A stretch of 31,743 nucleotides of DNA from Promethearchaeota archaeon (GTDB taxonomy: Archaea; Asgardarchaeota; Lokiarchaeia; Sigynarchaeales; SOKP01): contig JAEOTV010000250.1 of the NCBI GenBank assembly GCA_016839635.1, positions 1-31,743 on the forward strand, in the 5' to 3' direction. Below, in pieces: positions 15,607-23,087 of the stretch. A program made the translations under genes and the position numbers. A model generated the notes under the pieces. That model had not been told where the DNA came from. It searched no databases and saw only the letters and a program-made list of their open reading frames with translations. Within the stretch, counting starts at the first letter, position 1, and each line of letters opens with the position of its first letter.

Positions 15607-17688
15607 TTAAATTCTGAGATCTTTTCTTCTTTTTATCAAAATTGTAGCCACTCCGACTAATCCTACACCAGCAATCAACACAATTAATGCCCAGAATCCT
15701 TCACTCTGAAACACCATAAAAACACTGAAAGTAGGGTCATGCCAGATTCCACTTCCATCCTCAAATTGAGGATAACAGACAGCATAAACCATAACACTTA
15801 ATTCAGTCTGAATTCTGATATCTGAGGCAAAGCTACTTACTTCTGTGCCACCCTCTATGAGATATGAATCGTGTCTTTCATGTTCCATTAACCAAACAGC
15901 AAGTGGAATAATACTAGTACTTGCAGGAGCTGTTTCTCTACTTGTTTCATTACCATATTCATAGTCTGGGCCGGCAATATCAACAAATTCTAATTCATCT
16001 CGAGCAGCAGCACCAATATAATTTCCAACCATTAACCTATGGCTAGTGCTATTATAATGTCTCTGTTCCAATATGGTCTCTGGGTCTTCAGGAATTTGAC
16101 CTGATGTTGCGATATCAAGTTCAAAATGGAGAACAGTAGATACATAAATAATTGCAAGATCTAAACCTGGGATAGGTGAATTTGCATAATGTCCATTTGG
16201 GTCATTCCAAGGATCAAAGAATTGGTTTAACTTTACCAAACCATGTGCTGCACCTACTTCTCTATCAATTTTAGGTTCAAAGGTAAAGCCAAAATGTATT
16301 TTCCCGATACTTTCTGTAGGCGCGCTTAAATAAGAATTCAAATCAACACCTAATGGAACCGCTGAAATATCTGAATTTAAGATATCAATACCCCATGATA
16401 TGCTTCTATTACTTGGTTCGATATAAGGCTTAACAAACCTAAAGCCACCATGTACCTGACCTAATATTAATCTGTGCGTGAGTTCGGTACTTGTAGGTAT
16501 ATTGACAGTGTTAGTAGCATCAATATCCACAGGAGTGTAAATAGCAGTAATATCCTTACTTGAATCTGTATCATTATATAAGAAAGCTCCTGCTAAATGA
16601 TGTGTAAATAAATAGAAGTCAAGATTACATCCTTCAAAAGCATTAGCTATAAGAAGTGCTGGGTCTCCTCCTCCTGTAGCAGCATTAAGGATTGCGCCAA
16701 CATCTATATGAATCTCAAAATTTTTAATCCAAAGCTGAATTAAATCAAATGAGAATTGAGTCCAAATTGTTTCTGCAACATTTCCATGAGTTGGAGTCAA
16801 AAGCCATTCAGTGTAACTATCTCTTCTATTTTGAGCTGTAGAATTCCAATGTTCCAATAATTCAGTTCCATTAGTGACTTGAGTTTCAATGTTCAGATCG
16901 TTAGCAGGGTTTAAATCACCACCTGTTATGTACCAAGATTTGTCAATACTAAATCCACCACTAGGTATAATATCGAGTTTTTGCCAGGTTATAGGATTCA
17001 TAACAAATAATTCATCTCCAGTGAAAATATCATTTATATGAATTAAAAACCAAGTAAGCAAGGAAATACCTTCTCGAATAATATCTTGGTTTAACGAGAA
17101 ACCTTCAAATTGAAGCCTCATTATACGTCTGAAAAAGTTGAGTAATTTATTTACAGCAGTGATAAACGACCTATCACTATCCCAAATAATTAGGGTGACT
17201 GCAACCCCGACCTCTACTTCATAATCAAATTCACCATGTTTTTGTACAACACTATACGCATGTCCTATTTGTGTTTCATTTAAACCCGTTTTTTCTTCAG
17301 TTTCAGTCATATTCACATATTTTTGAGGAAAAACGTATACATCTCTTGTATCACCCTCTAAATCAAAATTATAAGTTCCACGTTCATGATAAGTTCGATT
17401 AACACTTAATACAAACGTGTTCCCTAGCATTTCATATTTAGAAAGATTGAAGTCATTTAGGAATAATGCTTCAAATATGGAACCTAATATTTCACCACCA
17501 TATCCTAAAGTACCAAATAAGCCACCAAATCCTCCTCTAAAACCATCAAAAATACCGATATCTACTTGGTCAAAATTAAAAGGATCACCTATATCATTTT
17601 CTTGTCCTACAGCTAGCATAGGCATAGCGAATACTGAACAAAGGACAATAGTAACAACCATTAAGGATTTTGTATTTAGATTTTTCAT
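15607..17688 (-). CDS. Large type I surface protein, unknown function
   Basis: A 693-residue exported protein. An N-terminal signal peptide (basic MKNLNTK, hydrophobic SLMVVTIVLCSVFAMPMLAV, cleavage likely near GQE) is followed by an outside domain of about 620 residues. One C-terminal membrane helix comes next (ALIVLIAGVGLVGVATILI), with a short basic tail RRKDLRI. There is a Gly/Phe-rich stretch near residue 50 (GFRGGFGGLFG) and many N-glycosylation sequons (NRT, NMT, NGT, NST, NDT), typical of archaeal surface proteins. No enzyme motif is seen. I use ATG 17688; the GTG at 17697 belongs to the ribosome-binding core GTGAA. The protein is probably part of the cell surface and may be lineage-specific. 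Confidence 0.85.
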   Translation of the reverse strand: MKNLNTKSLMVVTIVLCSVFAMPMLAVGQENDIGDPFNFDQVDIGIFDGFRGGFGGLFGTLGYGGEILGSIFEALFLNDFNLSKYEMLGNTFVLSVNRTYHERGTYNFDLEGDTRDVYVFPQKYVNMTETEEKTGLNETQIGHAYSVVQKHGEFDYEVEVGVAVTLIIWDSDRSFITAVNKLLNFFRRIMRLQFEGFSLNQDIIREGISLLTWFLIHINDIFTGDELFVMNPITWQKLDIIPSGGFSIDKSWYITGGDLNPANDLNIETQVTNGTELLEHWNSTAQNRRDSYTEWLLTPTHGNVAETIWTQFSFDLIQLWIKNFEIHIDVGAILNAATGGGDPALLIANAFEGCNLDFYLFTHHLAGAFLYNDTDSSKDITAIYTPVDIDATNTVNIPTSTELTHRLILGQVHGGFRFVKPYIEPSNRSISWGIDILNSDISAVPLGVDLNSYLSAPTESIGKIHFGFTFEPKIDREVGAAHGLVKLNQFFDPWNDPNGHYANSPIPGLDLAIIYVSTVLHFELDIATSGQIPEDPETILEQRHYNSTSHRLMVGNYIGAAARDELEFVDIAGPDYEYGNETSRETAPASTSIIPLAVWLMEHERHDSYLIEGGTEVSSFASDIRIQTELSVMVYAVCYPQFEDGSGIWHDPTFSVFMVFQSEGFWALIVLIAGVGLVGVATILIKRRKDLRI

Positions 17689-17766
17689 ATTTTTCACATT
17701 TTTTAATTATAAAATTATGTTTTTTATTAAGGATCTAATCAAAATCTAAATTTTTAACAATTTTTA

Positions 17767-17782
17767 TTCTATTATAATAGAA
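17767..17782. repeat. Perfect 16-bp palindrome upstream of the surface-protein gene
   Basis: TTCTATTATAATAGAA is identical on both strands and lies 79-94 bases before ATG 17688. It overlaps a TATA-like TATTATAATA, so it may combine promoter and operator. The rest of the 305-base gap (17689-17993) is AT-rich with no gene. The adjoining word ATAGAAAC is shared with the winged-helix gene promoter. Confidence 0.35.
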
Positions 17783-17993
17783 ACTTCAAATAATTCAACG
17801 TTTATCATATAAAAATGAGAAAATATTCATAAGAATTTGACAATTGTTTAATTCATTGAAGTTTTTATTACTATTTCATATCTTTTTCATGTTCCAAAAT
17901 AATATAATGACTTATTCCTTTATTTTAAGAAAAAGGGTTTAAGATTTTATTAAAATAGGTGTTTTATAAATTTAATTAGTATAAAAATGAATA

Positions 17994-18998
17994 CTAATCT
18001 GCTTGTAAGAATGTATAAAAAAACAGGACAATGTATAAAATTGCTGATAGCAATAAGCTCCACACTCTTAAAAATTCTGAAAATTCTTCAGTTGAAAAGA
18101 GCACGTTTGATCCTATAAATACGGCTGCAATGAGATAACCAATTAAATGACTTTTAAAACCTGTTACTTTAGATTTCCCTTGAACAAAATTAACAAATGA
18201 TGTAATAATTATGAAAATAAAACCCATTATATAGAATAAATTAATTACATCAAATTCATATAAGTCTAAAGCTAAAAAAAATCCAAAAAGTATAATTTCA
18301 AGTATTTTAATATTCCATACCCATTGTTTTTTAGTAGTTCCCTCCCAAAATTGTTCATATTCACTTATACCAGAATTATAGAACAGAAGTATAAAAGCTC
18401 CAATTGCTAAAGCAGTAAATAAAGAATATGAAATTTTAAAAAGATAAGGAAGTAATGGAACCCATAAATCGTTCCACAAGAAATCTGTTAATACAAAAAA
18501 TTCGGGTATTACACTCACTGAGCAGAAAATAGGAATAATTGCTGCTAGACACATCATAATCCACGTAATTGTAGAAACTTTTGTATCTTCTTCCCACCTC
18601 TTTTTTCTAAAGGTTGTTACTCTCCATGCCATAGAAGCAAAGCTTAGAATTGAAATAAAAGGAGTAATTGCGGGAAAAATAAAGATTGCCATAAGGTAAA
18701 TTGCATTTATACCATAAAAAAATTTTAACCTGGATGGCACTACACTAATTGTTTTATCAAAATCATCAAGAGTATTAGCAAAACGATTAATGAAAAGAAT
18801 CAAAAAGAATAGCCATGAAACACTAAAAATAGAAGGACAAATAATATTAATTATAATAACGGTTACTAGGGGATCATCTGAATACCATAAATTAAAACCA
18901 GCAAAGTTATAGATTAAAAATATTGCTATTGGTACTAATATAATTGATGATAAAACAACTAAACGACTTACTATTATTCCTTTTATCTCTTTAGACAT
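17994..18998 (-). CDS. Multi-pass membrane protein, unknown function
   Basis: A protein of 334 residues (from ATG 18998) that is mostly membrane helices; I count about nine or ten. Short charged loops occur, such as NTLDDFDKT, FRKKRWEEDTK and EGTTKKQW. There is no known transporter signature, no repeated domain and no catalytic motif. A TTG at 19010 would add four residues, but no ribosome-binding core supports either start. It lies between the surface-protein gene and the zinc-ribbon membrane protein gene on the same strand, with gaps of over 100 bases, so co-transcription is uncertain. Confidence 0.8.
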   Translation of the reverse strand: MSKEIKGIIVSRLVVLSSIILVPIAIFLIYNFAGFNLWYSDDPLVTVIIINIICPSIFSVSWLFFLILFINRFANTLDDFDKTISVVPSRLKFFYGINAIYLMAIFIFPAITPFISILSFASMAWRVTTFRKKRWEEDTKVSTITWIMMCLAAIIPIFCSVSVIPEFFVLTDFLWNDLWVPLLPYLFKISYSLFTALAIGAFILLFYNSGISEYEQFWEGTTKKQWVWNIKILEIILFGFFLALDLYEFDVINLFYIMGFIFIIITSFVNFVQGKSKVTGFKSHLIGYLIAAVFIGSNVLFSTEEFSEFLRVWSLLLSAILYIVLFFYTFLQAD

Positions 18999-19134
18999 AA
19001 TTTGTGCCAATTAACAGATATTTTAATATTAATATAGAATAGTATGATTTAATAATTAATATATTTTCCATCGAAATTATAAGCAGATCCAATAAGATTT
19101 AGATGAAACTAGATAAAAATTTGTTAATATTTAT

Positions 19135-19902
19135 TTATCCTTTTTTCGCTCCACAGTTTTTACAAAATAGATCATCTGCAGTAAGCTTAGCTCCACAATT
19201 CGTACAAGATATAGATAGCGCTACGGTTTTATTTTCTACAGTTTCTCTTGGGAACATTTCAGTGGTTCCTTCGGTTCCTTCTTCTGCTTTGACTTTAACT
19301 TTCTTTTTCTTTCCTTTAGCACCTTCAGGTTTGTACCGCAAACTCCCAATGAACGCTCCAAAAACAGTTCCAACTAAACACCCTTCAAAAATTGCAGTAA
19401 GCGCAGCAAGTAGATATGGCAAATCTGTTAATCCTGTTAATAATCCATCTAATAAAGCGGCTCCTATTCCTCCACCTATTACTGATAATATTATATAGAG
19501 TACAACTGAAATTATAGCATAACCTATCCCTATAGATAAACTCGTGTGTATTGCTTCACGTGGAGAACGAGCAAATAGAGCGCTTGCGATTACACAAGTT
19601 AAAATCCATGGAACTGCAACAGCTATAATTAAACCAATATCGTCTGGACGATAACCAATACACCAATGTATAGGAAAAATAAGCACCAGAACTACCCCAA
19701 TTAGAGCTCCTGCTAATAATTCTATAATGATCCCACCAATTCCAAGGAAAGTAGATAGCGCGCTTAAGGCATCATCGACATTTTCAAGAAGACCCCCTGT
19801 AACACCTTCTGTAAGATTAAGAAACCTAAATGAAATATATGACATTGGAACAAAAATTATCATTCCAACAATTCCAGATTTTATTACACGTCCCCATCCC
19901 AT
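19135..19902 (-). CDS. Membrane protein with C-terminal zinc ribbon
   Basis: A 255-residue protein with about five or six membrane helices in residues 8-190. A charged linker (KGKKKKVKVKAEEG) follows, then a C-terminal zinc ribbon with two CxxC knuckles, CTNCGAKL and CKNCGAKKG, twelve residues apart. The positive linker suggests that the ribbon lies in the cytoplasm, where it could bind nucleic acid or protein. The membrane part is glycine-rich in helices (GIGGIIIELLAGALIG, SVIGGGIGAALLDG). ATG 19902 is preceded by AAGGGGAT, an acceptable ribosome-binding site. Such ribbon-tailed membrane proteins are common in archaea, but this one has no assigned function. Confidence 0.82.
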   Translation of the reverse strand: MGWGRVIKSGIVGMIIFVPMSYISFRFLNLTEGVTGGLLENVDDALSALSTFLGIGGIIIELLAGALIGVVLVLIFPIHWCIGYRPDDIGLIIAVAVPWILTCVIASALFARSPREAIHTSLSIGIGYAIISVVLYIILSVIGGGIGAALLDGLLTGLTDLPYLLAALTAIFEGCLVGTVFGAFIGSLRYKPEGAKGKKKKVKVKAEEGTEGTTEMFPRETVENKTVALSISCTNCGAKLTADDLFCKNCGAKKG

Positions 19903-20112
19903 ACTTATCCCCTTACCATATTTGATTAATTGATTTTAATTTCCTTATTACATTCAAAAAAGCAAATCATATTTATACTTTTTGTCTTGAATTTCAATAT
20001 AAACCTATACTATTCTAAATAGCATTATGTCCTTATATGCCATATATTTATCAATTAAAAGATGTATGTAAAAAAGTTGGAAATAAATATTATATTAAAA
20101 ATTTGAGTTTTT

Positions 20113-20802
20113 TTATTGTATTTTAGTTATACGGCCCTTATCCATACGGATGGTTTTAGTTCCATATTGAGACAAATCTCTGTGTGTGACAAAAATAATG
20201 GTTGTCTCCATCTCTTTATTTATTTTCTGTAATAAATTCATGACTTGTTTTTCTGATTCTGGGTCAAGATTACCAGTAGCCTCATCTGCTAGAATAACTC
20301 TTGGTCTATGAATAATTGCACGAGCAATGCCACATCTCTGTTTCTCACCACCAGACATCTCAACAGGATGATGATCCTTACGATCAAGCAAATCAACATC
20401 TCTTAACGCTGATATTGCTCTATTTTCTATTTCTTTTTGGCGCAAAACTGTTGGCCATAAAACAGATTCTACATTTTCCATTGCAGTTAATGTATTTACG
20501 AGATTAAAATCTTGAAATACAAAGCCAATTTTTTGTCTTCTAAGCCTACTTAATCTATCCTCAGTAGCTCGTGCTATATTTTCTCCATCAAATATGATTC
20601 TGCCAGAATCGGGGAGATCTAGACCTGAGAGCACATTGAGAAGTGTAGATTTACCACACCCAGTAGGACCTTGTACGACAGCAAATTCTCCAGATCTGAT
20701 TTTTAAATTCACATCTGCTAATGCTCTAATAATAGCACCTGCTCTTCTATATTCTTTATTCACATCTACAGCTTCAATCATTACATCTTTATCAGATGAC
20801 AT
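20113..20802 (-). CDS. ABC transporter ATPase of the LolD/MacB type
   Basis: A 229-residue ATPase subunit: Walker A GPTGCGKST at 45-53, Q-loop Gln97 (VFQDFN), signature MSGGEKQ at 149-155, Walker B VILADE with Glu174, D-loop GNLD and H-loop His207 (FVTHRD). The sequence is closest to the type VII (LolD/MacB/FtsE) branch, which couples ATP use to mechanical movement of FtsX-like permeases rather than to simple import. It follows the permease gene by 15 bases and has an excellent ribosome-binding site overlapping the permease stop, so the two are co-translated. What the complex moves is unknown. Confidence 0.95.
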   Translation of the reverse strand: MSSDKDVMIEAVDVNKEYRRAGAIIRALADVNLKIRSGEFAVVQGPTGCGKSTLLNVLSGLDLPDSGRIIFDGENIARATEDRLSRLRRQKIGFVFQDFNLVNTLTAMENVESVLWPTVLRQKEIENRAISALRDVDLLDRKDHHPVEMSGGEKQRCGIARAIIHRPRVILADEATGNLDPESEKQVMNLLQKINKEMETTIIFVTHRDLSQYGTKTIRMDKGRITKIQ

Positions 20803-20811
20803 TTTTCTTTT

Positions 20812-20819
20812 ACCTCCTT
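20812..20819 (-). promoter_or_regulatory. Strong ribosome-binding site of the ABC ATPase gene
   Basis: AAGGAGGT on the minus strand, nine bases before ATG 20802, is the best anti-Shine-Dalgarno match in the window. It overlaps the stop codon of the permease gene, which favours translational coupling. Confidence 0.8.
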
Positions 20820-21363
20820 ATTCTCCTACTTTTTTCAGTGCTATTATTGGCCGTACTTTGAGTACCTTTCTGTATGCCAAAATAAAAGCAAATATTTGGA
20901 CAAAAATAAAAATAGCGCTCGTAATTACGACAGGAAGTAAATCGACTAATATTGTAAAAGTCAAATCAAAATCTGGCAGCTGATTTAAATAGGCAACAAT
21001 GGCGGCATAATGGAACAAAACTTCAATTACAATAAAGAAACCAACTAATGTTGTAAAAAAAATTATCCCAGAAACTAAAACTAATATATTCTTATTAGTA
21101 TACCCTATACATTTAAATGTCGCCCATACTCGTCTTTTTCTTGAAACTAGAATCCATGCATATAACAATGAGAGGAATAGAGACGTTCCAAAGAAAATAA
21201 GTACAAAATACCAAGCCAATTCTCCAAGATCTCCTCTAAACCCTAATCCTATGAAAAAAGATGTCAAAAATATTAAAGTTGTGTATATCAGAGTAAAAAC
21301 TGTAAACACTTTTTTTTCACGTAAAGAAAGAAGAATAGCCTTTCTCCACATTCTTAATGCCAA
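20818..21363 (-). CDS. Minimal FtsX-like permease subunit without outer domain
   Basis: A 181-residue protein with four membrane helices: about 19-38, 47-68, 88-112 and 136-162. Charged loops between them include ATFKCIGYTNKNILVLVSG, which resembles the coupling loop of FtsX/MacB permeases. Typical family members are 280-650 residues, with a large outer domain between helices 1 and 2. Here the loop is only about ten residues (FRGDLGELA), so the outer domain is missing. It pairs with the ATPase gene downstream. TTG 21363 is supported by GGTGAA at 21369-21374; ATG 21351 is an alternative that would remove four residues. The gene is intact in itself, and no frame remnant upstream suggests truncation. 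Confidence 0.78.
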   Translation of the reverse strand: MALRMWRKAILLSLREKKVFTVFTLIYTTLIFLTSFFIGLGFRGDLGELAWYFVLIFFGTSLFLSLLYAWILVSRKRRVWATFKCIGYTNKNILVLVSGIIFFTTLVGFFIVIEVLFHYAAIVAYLNQLPDFDLTFTILVDLLPVVITSAIFIFVQIFAFILAYRKVLKVRPIIALKKVGE

Positions 21364-21467
21364 TTAATTTCACCGTAATTTTTTCAATATTTTTTAAATT
21401 ATATTTAAATTTATAATTGATTTTATTTATTTTATTATAACAATATAATAATAAATATTTGGTTATA

Positions 21468-21872
21468 ATGTCTGAAGAAATTGAAGCTATTATTGATGGT
21501 CTATTAAATGAAGAGCAAAACATTTATGGAGTGGGAATAATAAGCAAAGATGGAAATTTAATTACCCAAACTGAAAACTGGAATTTAAATACCGATCTTG
21601 AATTGATTAACGAGTTACTTAATCAAAAGTTAGAATTAGGTCAAAAAGGAATGAGTAGCATTCTTATTCAAGGAATCAAATATATGATTGTAGAAAACAC
21701 AGAAGAAAGAAAAATCGGAACAAATATAAGCGGTAAAGGGCATATTATTATCTGTCCTGTTCCTATTGGAGGTACTGGCGCATTAATCTGCTATATAAAT
21801 CCACAAGTAGGTCCTCGTGATTGTCTTTTTGCAGCTCAAGAGTATGCTATAAAATTAACTGATTACGTCTAA
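21468..21872 (+). CDS. Profilin (Asgard type)
   Basis: A 134-residue protein with the profilin pattern: GVGIISKDGNLITQTENW at 21-38 (first strand pair), ILIQGIKYMIVENTEERKIGTNISGKGHIII at 65-95, and a C-terminal PRDCLFAAQEYAIKLTDYV helix. The KYM-V segment, GKGHI turn and final C-containing helix align by eye with human profilin (GGTKYMVIQ, SGGITI, TPGQCNMIVERLGDYL). A GGTGALICYI strand lies between them. Profilins bind actin monomers, and Asgard profilins are known to act on eukaryotic actin. The start is ATG 21468; TTG 21459 is less likely. No actin gene is in this window. The alternative, a roadblock-type protein, fits the C-terminus less well. Confidence 0.85.
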   Translation: MSEEIEAIIDGLLNEEQNIYGVGIISKDGNLITQTENWNLNTDLELINELLNQKLELGQKGMSSILIQGIKYMIVENTEERKIGTNISGKGHIIICPVPIGGTGALICYINPQVGPRDCLFAAQEYAIKLTDYV

Positions 21873-21888
21873 TTTTTTCAATTTTTTT
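21873..21888 (+). terminator. T-tract terminator after the profilin gene
   Basis: Runs of six and seven T directly follow the profilin stop codon and touch the end of the converging deacetylase gene. This is a standard archaeal termination signal. Confidence 0.5.
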
Positions 21889-22984
21889 ATTCTATTGAAG
21901 TCCAAAAATTTATTAGAAGATTTTTTAAAGTAGATTTAATTTTGACAATTTCATCCTTTTTGGAGCTGTTCGAAAAATCCAGATATTCAAAAGAAGGGCG
22001 TTCATACTTCTCTTTTAGTAGTGATTGAATAACAGAATAAATACAAACAGGTAATCCTAATAAACTATATCCTCCTTCGAGAATAAAGGCTAATTTACCT
22101 TCACATATTTCCTCAGCAACTTTTAGTAATTTCTTAGTGAAATTATAGTATGAAATGGTTGTCAATAAGCAATTTCCTATAGGATCAGCAAAATACATAT
22201 CGAAACCTGCAGCTACTATTATGATATCTGGTGTAAATTCTCTTAGAATAGGTTCAAGTATCTCAAAAAATTCTAAGAAATCATCATCAGTTGAGTTAAA
22301 TGGTATGGGAAAGTTAATATTTTTACCAATACCATCTCCCGCGCCTAATTCATCTATAAATCCAATTTCTCCTTCAACAAAATCAAATTCATGAATAGAG
22401 AAATACAAGATAGTTGGATCATCATAAAAATATTGAACAAGACCATCCCCAAAATGAGCATCTATATCAACAATTGCTATTTTTTTATTATAATGCAATT
22501 TTTCACGCAAATATAAAATTGAATTAGCTATATTATTAAAAATACAAAGACCAGAAGCTGTTTCTCGTAAAGCATGATGACCTGGTGGTCTAATTAGTGC
22601 TATAGATTGATTGATTTCTCTATTAATTACACTTTTCACAGCGCTTATTGCACCACCTATTGCTTTTTTAGCTAGTGAAAAAGTATCTTCAGTAACATAC
22701 ACTTCTTCTCCTAATAATCCATTTCCTCTACTTGATAGTGTTTTAATTGAATCTACATGATATCTTGTATGTGCTAAGTAAATAATTTCCTCTTCTACAT
22801 ATATAGGCTTTATTTTAATAATTCTCTCATCATTAAAAATCCGGTTCTTCTCTAGATAACTTATTATTGCTTTAATCCTTAGAGGGGTTTCATATGCAAG
22901 AAATGTAGGATACGGATAAGGTGGCATATTTTTTAAAGAAAAATCATCATCCAGAATAATTCCAATTTTATGATTAGACGTCAT
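21887..22984 (-). CDS. Histone deacetylase-fold protein (HDAC/AcuC/acetylpolyamine amidohydrolase family)
   Basis: A 365-residue zinc-dependent deacetylase-fold protein. Catalytic-site residues are all in place: the His pair 136-137 in RPPGHHAL, Asp175 and His177 in DIDAHFGDG, Asp262 in AAGFDMY, and Tyr306 in EGGY. It should remove acetyl or other acyl groups from lysine or polyamine. Lack of the second His in the DxHH motif (HF here) is a small deviation. The reading frame is open to 23167, but this would overlap the divergent gene and add 61 residues with no domain character; I use ATG 22984. The substrate is unknown; protein lysine and acetylpolyamines are both possible. Confidence 0.92.
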   Translation of the reverse strand: MTSNHKIGIILDDDFSLKNMPPYPYPTFLAYETPLRIKAIISYLEKNRIFNDERIIKIKPIYVEEEIIYLAHTRYHVDSIKTLSSRGNGLLGEEVYVTEDTFSLAKKAIGGAISAVKSVINREINQSIALIRPPGHHALRETASGLCIFNNIANSILYLREKLHYNKKIAIVDIDAHFGDGLVQYFYDDPTILYFSIHEFDFVEGEIGFIDELGAGDGIGKNINFPIPFNSTDDDFLEFFEILEPILREFTPDIIIVAAGFDMYFADPIGNCLLTTISYYNFTKKLLKVAEEICEGKLAFILEGGYSLLGLPVCIYSVIQSLLKEKYERPSFEYLDFSNSSKKDEIVKIKSTLKNLLINFWTSIE

Positions 22985-23087
22985 TGTTAAAAGAGAAATA
23001 ATCAAACCTAAATTATTATAATAACAATTACATACATTTATTTTAAATAAATTTGAATTTTTAAAATACAAAAAATGTGTGATTACA

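Noticed and set aside
20818..21363. Permease as a broken fragment of a larger FtsX gene
   Set aside because: It has a good start, four complete helices and a coupled ATPase gene, and no remnant of the rest lies upstream.
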